Source of the DNA: JALZOC01 sp035758845
Lineage (GTDB): Bacteria; Acidobacteriota; Vicinamibacteria; Vicinamibacterales; 2-12-FULL-66-21
Assembly (NCBI GenBank): GCA_035758845.1
Contig: DASTVZ010000021.1
Coordinates: forward strand, 26,108-90,107
Direction: 5' to 3'
DNA length: 64,000 nucleotides
A program made the position numbers and the translations under genes. Below are positions 40,144 through 49,148 of the stretch, piece after piece. Below the pieces are notes generated by a model. That model did no database searches. It saw only the letters and a list, made by a program, of their open reading frames with translations, and had not been told where the DNA came from. The stretch's first letter is position 1. Every line of letters begins with the position of its first letter.

Positions 40144-41862
40144 GTGGACAACCTCGCGATCGCCCGCGTCCTCACCGAAATAGGCGATTTGCTCGAGATC
40201 AAGAGCGAGAACCCGTTCAAGATCCGCGCCTACCGCAACGCCGCCGAGACCATCGCACATCTCGGCGAACCGGTCGCGGCTTTGTCGGCCGCCGATCGTC
40301 TCGGCTTGCCGGGGGTCGGAAAGGATCTCGCGGGGAAGATTGGCGAACTGGTCGACAGCGGCACCTGCCAGTACCATCAGGACTTGCTGCAGGAATTCCC
40401 GCCAACGGTCCTCGATCTACTTCGACTGCAGGGTGTCGGACCGAAGACTGTCGCCCTGCTCTACCGCAGTCTCGACATCAAATCGCTCGACGATCTCGAA
40501 CGCGCCGCACGTGACGGTCGCATCCGCGAGCTGAAAGGCATGGGCGCCAAGAAGGAGGCCTTGATCCTGAAGGCGCTCGAGGATCGGCAGCGCTTCACAG
40601 GGCGGAGGCTGATGCCCGAAGCGTACGACACCGCCGCGGCGCTGGTAGCGGACTTACGATCGCACGCCCCTGACGCGGACATCTCCATCGTCGGCAGCCT
40701 GCGACGGGGATGCGAGACGTGCGGAGACCTGGATATTCTCGCGGCTGGTGGCCCTCCCTCACTCATGGATGCATTCACCGGGTATCGCTTGGTGCAGCGC
40801 GTGCTCGCGCGCGGCGACACGAAATCGAGCGTCCTTTTGTGGGACGGTTTCCAAGCCGATTTGAGGCTCGTGCCAGGCGATAGTCTCGGCGCGGCACAGC
40901 AGTACTTCACCGGATCCAAAGCCCACAACATTGCGCTGCGTGACCGCGCGATCCAGCGCGGCCTCAAGCTGAACGAGTACGGGCTGTTTCGCGTCGATGA
41001 CGACGGGAAGATCGCCGGCGAGACCGAGGAACGCATCTATGAGGCGCTCGGGCTCGAGTTCATCCCACCCGAGCTTCGCGAAAATCGCGGGGAAATTTGG
41101 GCCGCCGAGCAGCACGCACTGCCGCGACTCGTGACGCTGCAGCACCTGCGGGGCGATCTGCACATGCATACCACCAGGACTGATGGCCGCGCTGATGCCG
41201 TCGCCATGGCCAGAGCCGCTCTGGCGTCTGGCCTCGAGTACATCGCGATCACCGACCATAGCCGGGCTGTCGCCATGGCCAATGGACTTGACGAGGCGGC
41301 CGCCCTCGAACACGCGCGCGCGATCCGGGAGTTGAACGAGCGTCTCGACGGCATCACGGTCCTTGCCGGAATCGAGTGCGACATTCGGCCGGATGGATCG
41401 ATGGATCTTGCAGACGACTGCCTCGCTCAACTCGACATCGTCATCGCGTCAGTGCATTCCGCGTTTGCTTTGGATTCAGGTCGAATGACGGACCGTTTGC
41501 TCCGCGCGCTGTCGTGTCCATGGGTCGACGTACTGGCCCATCCCACCGGCCGGCTGATTCTCAAACGCGAACCATATAGCTTCGATACCGATCGGGTTTT
41601 CGCTGCCGCGGCAGCGGCTGGCGTGGCGATCGAGATCAATAGTCAGATCGATCGCCTCGATCTTGACGAAGTACACGCACGTGCCGCGCGCGATCGCGGC
41701 GTCAAGATCGTCATCGATTCCGACGCGCACTCGCCAACAGCCCTCGGCGGCTTGCGATGGGGCGTATCGGTGGCGCGGCGCGCCTGGCTGACGCCGGACG
41801 ACATCCTGAACACGCGCCCGCTCGAGACCTTTCGATCGATGCTCCGCCGCCGTCGTAACTGA
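40144..41862 (+). CDS. polX: DNA polymerase X / 3'-5' exonuclease (PolX)
   Basis: PolX fills small gaps in base-excision repair, and its PHP domain provides Mn-dependent 3'-5' exonuclease activity. GTG 40144 gives (M)DNLAIARVLTEIGDLLEIKSENPFKIRAYRNAAE, the standard start. The HhH repeats LPGVGKDLAGKI and LQGVGPKTVALLY follow. The polymerase triad is intact: GSLRRG...GDLDIL (residues 183-198) and FQADLR (near 236). The PHP domain from 337 has LHMHTTRTDGR, ITDHSR, GIECDI, ASVHSAF, LAHPTG and DSDAHSP. At 572 residues it is normal length. It contrasts with the eroded paralogue at 27519-29207. Confidence 0.95.
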   Translation: MDNLAIARVLTEIGDLLEIKSENPFKIRAYRNAAETIAHLGEPVAALSAADRLGLPGVGKDLAGKIGELVDSGTCQYHQDLLQEFPPTVLDLLRLQGVGPKTVALLYRSLDIKSLDDLERAARDGRIRELKGMGAKKEALILKALEDRQRFTGRRLMPEAYDTAAALVADLRSHAPDADISIVGSLRRGCETCGDLDILAAGGPPSLMDAFTGYRLVQRVLARGDTKSSVLLWDGFQADLRLVPGDSLGAAQQYFTGSKAHNIALRDRAIQRGLKLNEYGLFRVDDDGKIAGETEERIYEALGLEFIPPELRENRGEIWAAEQHALPRLVTLQHLRGDLHMHTTRTDGRADAVAMARAALASGLEYIAITDHSRAVAMANGLDEAAALEHARAIRELNERLDGITVLAGIECDIRPDGSMDLADDCLAQLDIVIASVHSAFALDSGRMTDRLLRALSCPWVDVLAHPTGRLILKREPYSFDTDRVFAAAAAAGVAIEINSQIDRLDLDEVHARAARDRGVKIVIDSDAHSPTALGGLRWGVSVARRAWLTPDDILNTRPLETFRSMLRRRRN

Positions 41863-41868
41863 GCGCTG

Positions 41869-42063
41869 ATGTCTCTGAATCATCTCGAGGAAATCCGGCG
41901 GCTCTACTTCAAGGCGACAAAGGCGTCGATCGATCGCGACTTCGATCGAGCGGTTGATTTACTGAAAGCGATGCCGGAATCGGAGCGGCCGCGGGCAACG
42001 GTCTTCATGCAGGGGCTCGCGGAAATGCGCAAGGAATTCAAGAAGGGGAAGAAAGAGAATTGA
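41869..42063 (+). CDS. Small conserved-looking protein after polX
   Basis: The 64-residue product begins six bases after polX and is highly charged and helical (NHLEEIRRLYFKATKASIDRDFDRAVDLLKAMPESERPRATVF), ending in a Lys-rich tail (EFKKGKKEN). No Cys or membrane segment is present. The pairing with polX suggests a nucleic-acid-binding or repair accessory, but this is context only. No family name is recognised. It is convergent with the next gene, five bases away. Confidence 0.65.
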   Translation: MSLNHLEEIRRLYFKATKASIDRDFDRAVDLLKAMPESERPRATVFMQGLAEMRKEFKKGKKEN

Positions 42064-42068
42064 GCGCG

Positions 42069-42827
42069 CTAGACCTCTTTCGGTCCCTTCCGCAAGAACT
42101 TGCGCGCGGCAAGCCTGACCGCCTCCGGGACATTGCGGTCCGTCGTCAGCATCTTCAAATCTTTCTCGTTCAATCGCTGCACGAGATGCATGGAAATGCC
42201 TGGCGGCGTCTTGGGATTTCGCGTCAACCCGGCAACGACGCCGTAGTTTTTCATCCAGGTGCGATTGATGGAAATCGCCCGCAGGACCTCCTCTGACACG
42301 TTGGCCATTTTCGCGAACGCTTCGACTTCGGTTTCGGTCAGCTTCGGGCTGCTGAGAACGGCCGCGGCGACCAGCTTGTTCGAATCGCGAATGAGCTGTG
42401 CCCGCTGCGATCGCGTGCCCTTCATAGCCAGCTTCATGCGCTCCACAATCGGGAGTGATGCGAGAACTTTCGGATCCTCCTCCGCATCCTCCTCGTCGTC
42501 CTCGGCGGGAGCTGCGTGGTCGCCATTGCCGGAAGCGGTCGCAGCCGGTCGAATGCCGACACGCGTCACAAAGAAATCGCGCATTTCCCTGGGCACCTCG
42601 GCACGTGCCAGGAACGCACGAAGCGGCTCGATCGGCAGAGTGTCCAGCGTCGCATTCGCGGCGCCAGCAATCTCCGGATCGGAATCGTCGCAGAGGATCA
42701 GAAGCAGCGCGAGCTGATCGATCTCTCGCGGGGCGAGCGCGCCCCTCGCCGCGAGCAGACGAACGTCGCGAGCCGCTTCTCCTCGCCGGAACAGATCGAT
42801 TAGAGGCGAACGGATGCCCGGATCCAT
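42069..42827 (-). CDS. Conserved hypothetical protein, HEAT-like helical
   Basis: A 252-residue soluble protein. The N-terminal 85 residues look like helical repeats (DVRLLAARGALAPREIDQLALLLILCDDSDPEIAGAANATL). An acidic linker (AEDDEEDAEEDPKV) follows, then a second helical region (QRAQLIRDSNKLVAAAVLSSPKLTETEVEAFAKMANVSEEVLRAI), which resembles leucine-rich/HEAT-type repeats of DUF2336-like proteins, and a basic C-terminus. No catalytic motif is evident. It lies seven bases downstream of rodZ on the same strand and may be co-expressed. The role is unknown. Confidence 0.65.
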   Translation of the reverse strand: MDPGIRSPLIDLFRRGEAARDVRLLAARGALAPREIDQLALLLILCDDSDPEIAGAANATLDTLPIEPLRAFLARAEVPREMRDFFVTRVGIRPAATASGNGDHAAPAEDDEEDAEEDPKVLASLPIVERMKLAMKGTRSQRAQLIRDSNKLVAAAVLSSPKLTETEVEAFAKMANVSEEVLRAISINRTWMKNYGVVAGLTRNPKTPPGISMHLVQRLNEKDLKMLTTDRNVPEAVRLAARKFLRKGPKEV

Positions 42828-42833
42828 CGAATG

Positions 42834-43628
42834 TTATTGAAGGTACGAGGCGAGCGTGTCCTTCGTGATGATCGCGGTCCTGACCGCGCCAGCGGGTCCG
42901 AGCGGCTTGGCCGGGCGGCCATTGATTGAAAATGCAAATGCGCCGGCCTCCCCCACCACAATAACGGCCTTTTCGCGCACCTCCTGCTTCTCCTTGTCAC
43001 CCGCATGCATCAGACGGGCGACGGTCACTTTGCCGTCGGCGGTGATCTTGACCCAACAATCGCCTGTCGTTGTCAGCTCCAAGGTCAATGCGCTGTCAAC
43101 ACCCTGCGGCCGCGTCGCCCCGCTGGTCGCAACCGGCGCGGGAGCTGGCGTGGCACTCGAAGGGGTGGTCGCGTGTCCCGAGGGTGTATTGGCCGCCGCC
43201 GGCGGCGGTGACGGTGGACTGCTGGTCTCAGAAGTTGGTAGTCGCACGCGCATCGTGAAGTAGAGGATCAACACGATCAACGGGACGGTAATGAGCGCCA
43301 CCTTCAGGACAGCACTGGCGAACCGCTGTTGTTCCTCGAACGCCGATTCAGCAGCAGAGGCGGTTGCCGGCGTCGGAATGGCTGTGACAGGGGTCCCCTG
43401 GAATCGATCGAGGAATTCGTGAACGGTCTCGTCCGGGTTCAGACCGACCTCGACGGCGTAGGAACGAACGAAGGAGCGGCTAAAAATACCGCCGGGCAGC
43501 TTGGAAATGTCATTGCGCTCGAGCGCCTCGAGCGCGCCAATCGAGATCTTGGTGGCCGCCGAAATCTGGCGAAGCGAAATCCCACGCCGCTCTCGCTCCA
43601 GGCGCAGTTTTCCGCCAAAATCGTTCAT
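42834..43628 (-). CDS. rodZ: RodZ-like membrane protein with cytoplasmic HTH
   Basis: RodZ links MreB filaments to the cell-elongation machinery. The 264 residues follow its layout: an N-terminal Xre-type HTH (MNDFGGKLRLERERRGISLRQISAATKIS and GALEALERNDISKLPGGIFSRSFVRSYA), one membrane helix near residues 105-125 (VALITVPLIVLILYFTM), a Pro/Ala/Ser-rich linker and a C-terminal beta domain of the DUF4115 type (TLELTTTGDCWVKITADGK and FAFSINGRPAKPLGPAGAV). MreB is not in the window. A membrane-bound regulator with the same layout is the alternative. Confidence 0.85.
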   Translation of the reverse strand: MNDFGGKLRLERERRGISLRQISAATKISIGALEALERNDISKLPGGIFSRSFVRSYAVEVGLNPDETVHEFLDRFQGTPVTAIPTPATASAAESAFEEQQRFASAVLKVALITVPLIVLILYFTMRVRLPTSETSSPPSPPPAAANTPSGHATTPSSATPAPAPVATSGATRPQGVDSALTLELTTTGDCWVKITADGKVTVARLMHAGDKEKQEVREKAVIVVGEAGAFAFSINGRPAKPLGPAGAVRTAIITKDTLASYLQ

Positions 43629-43681
43629 GACCCAAGGACCGCCTTAAGGTGCCAATAGACAATAGTTTAGGCGACCCGCGG

Positions 43682-44293
43682 TTAGGTGTCAAACCGCTGG
43701 CGCAACCTTGACACTGTTGAGCTAAGCGGTTCGCCCTCTCGGAAAAGGCTGATTGCCGCGACTCCCTTCGCCCCCGCCGCCACGACCTCGGCGACATTAC
43801 CGAGCGAAATCCCGCCGACGGCAATTACCGGCAGGGCGGTCGCGCGGCAGACTTCCCGCAAAACAGCCAGCCCGGCAACGGGATGGCCAGCCGCCTTACT
43901 TCGCGACCGAAAGACGGTGCCAAAAATCAGGTAGTCGCAGCCGCCCTGCTTAGTGACGGCGGCGGCCTCCGCTGCGCTGTGGACGGATCGGCCGATGACG
44001 AATCCGGCAGGGGCCAGGCTCCTGACACGCACGGCTGGAAACGAATCTCCACGCAGATGGACGCCGGCGGCCGTAGCGGCGATCGCGATGTCGAGCCGAT
44101 CGTTGATGAGCACGCGACACGATGTGTGACCGCTCTCGCCCACTGCCTGGCGCGCATACGATAGGAGGGCTCCACCTTGCAGTTGCGGTTCGCGGATTTG
44201 GACCACGTCGACTCCGGCGGACGCGGCCTCGCGAACCAGTCCAGGCACTCCACCTTCGCCGCCGGTGATGAGGCAGATGACTGGAAACTGCAC
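43682..44293 (-). CDS. ThiE/TenI-like thiamine-phosphate synthase family protein
   Basis: A 203-residue TIM-barrel homologue of the thiE at 5913. It keeps VVQIREPQLQGGALLSYARQ, VLINDRLDIAIAATAAGVHL, a VFRSRSKAAGHP loop and AVGGISLGNVAEVVAAGAKGVAAIS. The Mg2+-binding pair after GVHL reads RGDS rather than QDD, and the loop matches TenI, an isomerase of the thiazole branch, at least as well. Synthase or TenI-type aromatase activity cannot be separated by eye. It stands alone, about 50 bp downstream of a small membrane protein gene and upstream of rodZ, with no other thi genes. Confidence 0.8.
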   Translation of the reverse strand: MQFPVICLITGGEGGVPGLVREAASAGVDVVQIREPQLQGGALLSYARQAVGESGHTSCRVLINDRLDIAIAATAAGVHLRGDSFPAVRVRSLAPAGFVIGRSVHSAAEAAAVTKQGGCDYLIFGTVFRSRSKAAGHPVAGLAVLREVCRATALPVIAVGGISLGNVAEVVAAGAKGVAAISLFREGEPLSSTVSRLRQRFDT

Positions 44294-44323
44294 GTTCAGT
44301 TCAGATCGCGTCCCGGCGACGTG

Positions 44324-44611
44324 TCAGGATTGAGGTTTGCTCGCGGGTTCGTTGGCTTGGCTTTGACTCGGACTTGAACTAACGAACAGCCCGGCGAGCT
44401 CGGCAAGCCCAGCCAGCGTCGTCAAACCACCGATCCCCGACACAGCCCCGCGCACAAAGACGTTCGACAGGAGCGATTCGAGCATCGGCAGGCGCTCGAT
44501 AAAGAAGTTGCGATCCCAGAAGGCCGTCTTCCAGGGAGCAACGATGAGCACGAACCCGGCTTCGAGAAAGTAGGCGGCGAACAGGACGCGGGAAATGACC
44601 GAGATGATCAA
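44324..44611 (-). CDS. Small membrane protein of unknown function
   Basis: The 95-residue product has a hydrophobic N-terminal helix (IISVISRVLFAAYFLEAGFVLIV) and a second one near residues 55-75 (GAVSGIGGLTTLAGLAELAGLFV), ending in a Ser/Gln/Ala tail. Two membrane spans are likely. Its ATG overlaps the stop of the upstream TPR gene (ATGA), so the two are translationally coupled and may act together at the membrane. No family is recognised. Confidence 0.7.
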   Translation of the reverse strand: MIISVISRVLFAAYFLEAGFVLIVAPWKTAFWDRNFFIERLPMLESLLSNVFVRGAVSGIGGLTTLAGLAELAGLFVSSSPSQSQANEPASKPQS

Positions 44612-46509
44612 CCTCCGGTCTGCACCCGCGCGAGACGGTCCACCCGTTCGGCCACGTCACGGTACTCGCCGGTGGTGGCCTGTAATTCGAGGAATACCGC
44701 GAGAGCCCGCGCGGTCTCGCCAGCATCCTCCAGCGCGAGACCGAGATCGTACAACAGCGCCTGTCCATCTTCCGGCGACGGCACCGTCGCCTCCGCCGCC
44801 CGTTCCAACCACTCGATGGCATCAGTGATCTCGCCGTGCTCCTTGTACAAACGTCCGAGCGTTGCTGCCGCTTCGAATCGTTGACGCGGAGAGCGAGCCG
44901 CGGTTTTCAGGCATGCCGTCGCTTCCTGAAGCATCCCCATCTCAAGATAGGTTCGCGCCAGCTTCATGTGCTGCGCAGACTGGTCAGCGCCATCCGGCGG
45001 AGCCGCGTCCTTCCTGATTCCCTTGAAGATGTCGCCGAGAGTGGGGGAGCGTTGCGGACGCTCCTCCTCGCCGTCCAGTTCGCCGAGTGCATGAGATAAA
45101 TCGATTTCAGCCAAGCGTTGCTTCTTGACTGGTGGCGCGGCGGCTGCCGCCGTGGGGTTGCGTGGCGCGCCTTGCGCGGGAGCCTCGCGCTGAACAGCTT
45201 CGTGAACGGCGATTGTCCGGGGGAGTTCTGTCGCCGGTTCGGGGGGCGTCGCGGGCGCCTCTACGGCGCCAGAAAAATGATCTCTCGCGACGAATGGGGT
45301 CGCCCCGCTCAGACGCTCGGCGATCAAAGTGTCCGGCTCAGAAATGCGCAGCATTACGAGCGCGCGCCTGAACCGATCGATATGCGCACCTTCCCAGGGT
45401 TCGCGGGCAACGAGATCCTCCGCGATCGCCCGTGCTTCGGACGCCTGCCCGGCCGCGAGGTACGCGTCGGCGAGTTGCGTCTGCGCATCGCACATCGTGG
45501 ATTCGAGTCCGCCGTCGACGCACACCTCGACCAGCTTGAGGAGGGCGGCGATGTGCGCAGGCCGCCGTGTCACGAACTCCTGAAGCAGCGATGCGGCATC
45601 ATCGAACTCACGCGCCTGAATTTCGGCGTCCACGGCTGCGTCGACGCAGACAAAACCGGCATCGGGCGATACATCCAGGAACGTCCAGGCGAGATTGATG
45701 ACGCTTTGCCGTGCTCCACGATCGATGGAAAGCAACTTCTGCAGGATCTCCCGCACCGCGTCGAGGTGCCCGCTGCGCAGCTCGATGTCCGCCAGGGCCA
45801 GGAGCAGCCCGGGATCGTCGCCGGCGCTCTTGCGATCGAGGTAACCGCGCGCGGTCTCGAGATCCCCTGAAGCCAGTGCGTTTCTGGCGAGAATGTTTCG
45901 TCCTTCGAGATCCGATGGATTCAGGCGGACGGCCTCGCGCAACGCGGCCACCGCCTCGGTGTCGCGGCGCTTTTCGATCAAATCGGCGTGCAGGTCTCGA
46001 AAAAGGGTCGCCGCGCGCTTCTCCTCGCCGCCAAGCGCCAGCACCCGCGCGCCAGCAATTCGCGCGTCGATGTCGGATGGATCGATCGTGCCAAGCCGCA
46101 CGACGATCTCATCGGCGCCTTTCCGGTCTCCGCGTGCGCGGCGACGCGCGACCAGCGCGTTGAAGTACGACTTCGCGTCGACGAGCAAACCCTGCTTGGC
46201 GGAGATCTCAGCCAGATACAGCTGCGCCTGCTCATCATTCGGTGAAATCTTCAGGATCTTTTTGTAAAGCGCGGCGGCCTTTGGATAGAAGCCGTCGTGA
46301 ACGAAATGTTCGGCAATCCGCGCATACTGCTCGACGGCTTTGGCCGGCTGATTCGCGCGAACGTAAAGATCGCCGAGCGTGTTCGCCGTATTCCAGTCGC
46401 GCGGCTGCTCTTCTGTGACCCGCGCGTACTCGGCGATGGCCGCGTCGAGCTTCCCCTGGCGGAGGAGCTTCTCGGCTTTTTTCAGCGTATCTTCCCGGTC
46501 AAGTGCCAA
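44608..46509 (-). CDS. Large TPR-repeat protein
   Basis: The 633-residue protein consists mainly of tetratricopeptide repeats, clearest at residues 7-100 (KKAEKLLRQGKLDAAIAEYARVTEEQPRDWN) and 530-620 (LYKEHGEITDAIEWLERAAEATV and LYDLGLALEDAGETARALAVFLELQATTG). A variable Pro/Ala segment lies near 420-470 and contains IDLSHALGELDGEEE, a short acidic motif. No signal peptide is seen. Acidobacterial and myxobacterial genomes contain many such scaffold proteins; a partner cannot be read. It follows rnhB by 33 bp on the same strand. Confidence 0.82.
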   Translation of the reverse strand: MALDREDTLKKAEKLLRQGKLDAAIAEYARVTEEQPRDWNTANTLGDLYVRANQPAKAVEQYARIAEHFVHDGFYPKAAALYKKILKISPNDEQAQLYLAEISAKQGLLVDAKSYFNALVARRRARGDRKGADEIVVRLGTIDPSDIDARIAGARVLALGGEEKRAATLFRDLHADLIEKRRDTEAVAALREAVRLNPSDLEGRNILARNALASGDLETARGYLDRKSAGDDPGLLLALADIELRSGHLDAVREILQKLLSIDRGARQSVINLAWTFLDVSPDAGFVCVDAAVDAEIQAREFDDAASLLQEFVTRRPAHIAALLKLVEVCVDGGLESTMCDAQTQLADAYLAAGQASEARAIAEDLVAREPWEGAHIDRFRRALVMLRISEPDTLIAERLSGATPFVARDHFSGAVEAPATPPEPATELPRTIAVHEAVQREAPAQGAPRNPTAAAAAPPVKKQRLAEIDLSHALGELDGEEERPQRSPTLGDIFKGIRKDAAPPDGADQSAQHMKLARTYLEMGMLQEATACLKTAARSPRQRFEAAATLGRLYKEHGEITDAIEWLERAAEATVPSPEDGQALLYDLGLALEDAGETARALAVFLELQATTGEYRDVAERVDRLARVQTGG

Positions 46510-46542
46510 CGATCACTCCACCAGCGGCTCAGTTTGTGAGGT

Positions 46543-47169
46543 TTACGCGTCCATCCTATCAAACAGCGTGGGCGGCCGGAACGAGCGACGGTGCACTTCC
46601 GAGTACCCGAAGCGGGAAACAGCATCCAGATGATCGCGTGTGGCGTATCCCTTGTGACGATCGAACCCATAGCGCGGATCGCGAGCATGCAGCTCGAGCA
46701 TGATCCGATCGCGAGTGACCTTGGCGACGATCGAGGCGGCCGCGATCGCGGTGCAGCGCGCATCGCCGTGGACAACCGGGCGCTGCGCCATCATCAGATC
46801 GGGTACCCGAAACGCGTCGACGAGGACGAAATCGGGGAGCGGGACGAGGCTCAGGATGGCCCGTTGCATGGCGCGCAGAGACGCCTGATGAATATTGATC
46901 GTGTCGATCTCGCCAGGATCCGCCGCAGCAACTCCCCACGTGATCGAGCCGCGAGTGATCTTCTCGTAGAGCCGCGCGCGTTCGAGCGCGGTCACGGTTT
47001 TCGAGTCGCAGATTCGGGGGATGTATCGCTCCGGATCGAGCACCACCGCCGCCGCGACGACTGGTCCGGCCAGACAGCCGCGGCCGACCTCGTCGACACC
47101 GGCGACGAGGTTGAAGCCCAGCCGCCGGATCGTATTCTCCAGCGTCCTGAAAGCGCGGACTTTGACCAC
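46543..47169 (-). CDS. rnhB: Ribonuclease HII
   Basis: RNase HII nicks RNA embedded in DNA, including single misincorporated ribonucleotides. The 208 residues show LVAGVDEVGRGCLAGPVVAAAVVL with catalytic Asp26/Glu27, then DSKTVTALERARLYEKI, DFVLVDAF and GDARCTAIAAASIVAKVTRDRIM, covering the remaining metal ligands. The C-terminus FGYSEVHRRSFRPP is typical. The rplS-rnhB order is common. About 18 bp separate it from rplS. Confidence 0.96.
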   Translation of the reverse strand: MVKVRAFRTLENTIRRLGFNLVAGVDEVGRGCLAGPVVAAAVVLDPERYIPRICDSKTVTALERARLYEKITRGSITWGVAAADPGEIDTINIHQASLRAMQRAILSLVPLPDFVLVDAFRVPDLMMAQRPVVHGDARCTAIAAASIVAKVTRDRIMLELHARDPRYGFDRHKGYATRDHLDAVSRFGYSEVHRRSFRPPTLFDRMDA

Positions 47170-47187
47170 GGGTCAGTGGCCCCGCGT

Positions 47188-47541
47188 TTAGACCGTTTGC
47201 TTCTTGGCCGCGTCCTTCATGCGCGCGGCCTTTCCCTTCAGTTCGCGCAGGAAATAGAGCTTGGCGCGACGGACCCGGGCGGTGCGGACGACGTCGATCT
47301 TGTCGATAATCGGCGAGTGCAGCGGAAAGATTCGCTCGACGCCCTGGCCGAACGACACCTTACGCACCGTGAATGTCGCACGCGCCCCGCCGCGGTGCAT
47401 CCCGATCACCATGCCCTCGAACACCTGAATACGCTCCTTGTCGCCTTCGCGAACTTTGACATGAACGCGAACGGTGTCCCCCGGCTTGATCGCCGGGCGC
47501 TTGACCATGTTGGCACGCTCGACGGTCTCTACGGCACTCAT
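47188..47541 (-). CDS. rplS: 50S ribosomal protein L19
   Basis: L19 sits at the 30S-50S interface. ATG 47541 overlaps the trmD stop (ATGA) and gives MSAVETVERANMVKRPAIKPGDTVRVHVKVREGDKERIQVFEG and 117 residues, the normal size; the frame upstream of it is trmD sequence in another phase. GMHRGGARATFTVRKVSFGQGVERIFPLHSPIIDKIDVV and RRAKLYFLRELKGKAARM complete the match. Part of the classical rpsP-rimM-trmD-rplS operon. Confidence 0.97.
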   Translation of the reverse strand: MSAVETVERANMVKRPAIKPGDTVRVHVKVREGDKERIQVFEGMVIGMHRGGARATFTVRKVSFGQGVERIFPLHSPIIDKIDVVRTARVRRAKLYFLRELKGKAARMKDAAKKQTV

Positions 47542-48284
47542 TTCTCTATCTCCTTCTTCTGACGCAGTTCCTCTAACAGCGTCTGATCCGTTGCGTCCAG
47601 CGATGCCGTCTCCAGCATCTCCGGACGCGCGGCGAGCGTGCGGGCCAGCGCCTCCCGGCGACGCCACCGCTCGATCTCCGCATGGTGCCCGGATAACAAC
47701 ACCGGCGGCACCGCCATTCCATGAAACTCCGCAGGCCGCGTGTACTGCGGATAATCGAGCAGGCCGCGCGCGAAGGTATCGTGCGCAACTGACGCCTCGT
47801 CGCCTACCACACCGGGCACGAGCCGTCCGACCGAGTCGACAATCACGAGCGCCGCCAACTCCCCGCCCGAGAGCACGTAGTCACCAATCGATAACGTCTC
47901 GGTCGCGAGTCCCGTCCGCACCCGCTCGTCCACTCCCTCGTATCGCCCGCACAGGATCACGATGTGATCGAGTGCCCTCAGGCGCTCGGCCGTCGCCTGA
48001 GTGAATCGCTCACCATCCGGCGACGTCAGGACCACCGCGCCGGGTGTTCCGCGCGTCCTGCGAATGTCGTCGACCGCTCGATACAGAGGCTCCGGCTTCA
48101 GCACCATGCCGGGCCCGCCCCCGAACGGCAAATCGTCCACCACGCGATGGCGGTCCGACGCGTAGTCTCTCAGATTGTGCACCCGCACATCGAGGACGCC
48201 GCCAACGATTGCGCGGCCTACCACCCCGTCTGCCAGCGCACTCTCAATCATTTTCGGGAAGATCGTGACGATGTCGATCTTCAC
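47538..48284 (-). CDS. trmD: tRNA (guanine-N1)-methyltransferase
   Basis: TrmD methylates G37 next to the anticodon of several tRNAs, preventing +1 frameshifting. The 248-residue SPOUT enzyme has MKIDIVTIFPKMIESALADGVVGRAI, LPFGGGPGMVLKPEPLYRAV, VVLTSPDGERFTQATAERL, ILCGRYEGVDERV and SIGDYVLSGGELAALVIVDSVGRLVPGVVG, which form the trefoil-knot SAM site. It overlaps rimM upstream and rplS downstream by four bases each. Confidence 0.97.
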   Translation of the reverse strand: MKIDIVTIFPKMIESALADGVVGRAIVGGVLDVRVHNLRDYASDRHRVVDDLPFGGGPGMVLKPEPLYRAVDDIRRTRGTPGAVVLTSPDGERFTQATAERLRALDHIVILCGRYEGVDERVRTGLATETLSIGDYVLSGGELAALVIVDSVGRLVPGVVGDEASVAHDTFARGLLDYPQYTRPAEFHGMAVPPVLLSGHHAEIERWRRREALARTLAARPEMLETASLDATDQTLLEELRQKKEIEK

Positions 48285-48835
48285 CGCGGCCGTCCCGACG
48301 GCCGGTTCAACTCGATCAATCCTTCCGGAGGATCAATCGTCACGCGGCGCGCTGCAATGTCGATCGCGACGCAAATGTCGCCGACGAGCGGAATCAACGT
48401 GTGCCCGTCAACCACGAGATAACTCCGATCGATCGACCCTTCGACGCCGGTCACCCTGCCGAGCGGCGTCCCCTGCTTATCGACGACCTCGCATCCAACA
48501 AGGTCGTGCCGATAAAACGTTCCCTCGGGCAACGGCTCCAGATCCTGCTCACGGAGCCACAGATCCGCGCCCGCCAGTGTCTCCGCGGCATTCATCGTGT
48601 CGAATCCCGCAAACCGCACGATGGGTCGCCCCTGGTGAATGCGGCTCTCGACAATCTCGTACGCCTGCACCCGATCCGCAGGACCAGCCAGGATCACCTG
48701 CCCTGGCCGAAAACGGGCTTCCATGAAGTCCGTTTCAGGATTGACGATCACGTGACCGCGGATGCCATGCGCGCGCGCCACACGCCCTACGAGCAGCAGG
48801 TCGTCTGCCGCCGCCTCGCGCGATTCAGGATCCAC
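48281..48835 (-). CDS. rimM: 16S rRNA processing/ribosome maturation factor RimM
   Basis: RimM assists 30S head assembly by binding S19. The 184-residue product contains the N-terminal VGRVARAHGIRGHVIVNPETD, the PRC-barrel part TFYRHDLVGCEVVDKQGTPLGRVTGV and LIPLVGDICVAIDIAARRVTIDPPEGL. Start ATG 48835 leaves a 67-bp gap from khpA. The order khpA-rimM-trmD-rplS is the usual one. Confidence 0.94.
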   Translation of the reverse strand: MDPESREAAADDLLLVGRVARAHGIRGHVIVNPETDFMEARFRPGQVILAGPADRVQAYEIVESRIHQGRPIVRFAGFDTMNAAETLAGADLWLREQDLEPLPEGTFYRHDLVGCEVVDKQGTPLGRVTGVEGSIDRSYLVVDGHTLIPLVGDICVAIDIAARRVTIDPPEGLIELNRPSGRPR

Positions 48836-48902
48836 AAATCACCGCACTTTACTCAGATCCGGGGGCTTCGCCCGGCGGACCTCCCACGCGCCCGTGGCGC
48901 GC

Positions 48903-49148
48903 TTACTGCTCGTCGCGGAACTCCAGCGTCGCCTTCGTTCCTTCCAAATCCGCGGTCGCGTTCACCAGCGAGCGCATGGCCGACGCCGTGCGGCCTTGCC
49001 GGCCGATGACGCGGCCCAGATCGCCCGGCGCCATGAACAGCTCCACGAGCGTTTGCCCGCGATGCTGCCGTTCGGTGACACGAACGGCGTCAGGCTTATC
49101 GGCCAGCGCCCGTGCGATCACCTCGACGACGTCACGACAGCGGCTCAC
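48903..49148 (-). CDS. khpA: KH-domain RNA-binding protein KhpA
   Basis: The 81-residue protein is a single KH domain with the GxxG loop in GDLGRVIGRQGRTASAMRSLV, preceded by VVEVIARALADKPDAVRVTE. KhpA with KhpB binds RNAs that influence cell division and elongation in Firmicutes. GTG 49148 overlaps the rpsP stop (GTGA), so the two are translationally coupled. The location between rpsP and rimM is the conserved position for this gene. Confidence 0.92.
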   Translation of the reverse strand: MSRCRDVVEVIARALADKPDAVRVTERQHRGQTLVELFMAPGDLGRVIGRQGRTASAMRSLVNATADLEGTKATLEFRDEQ

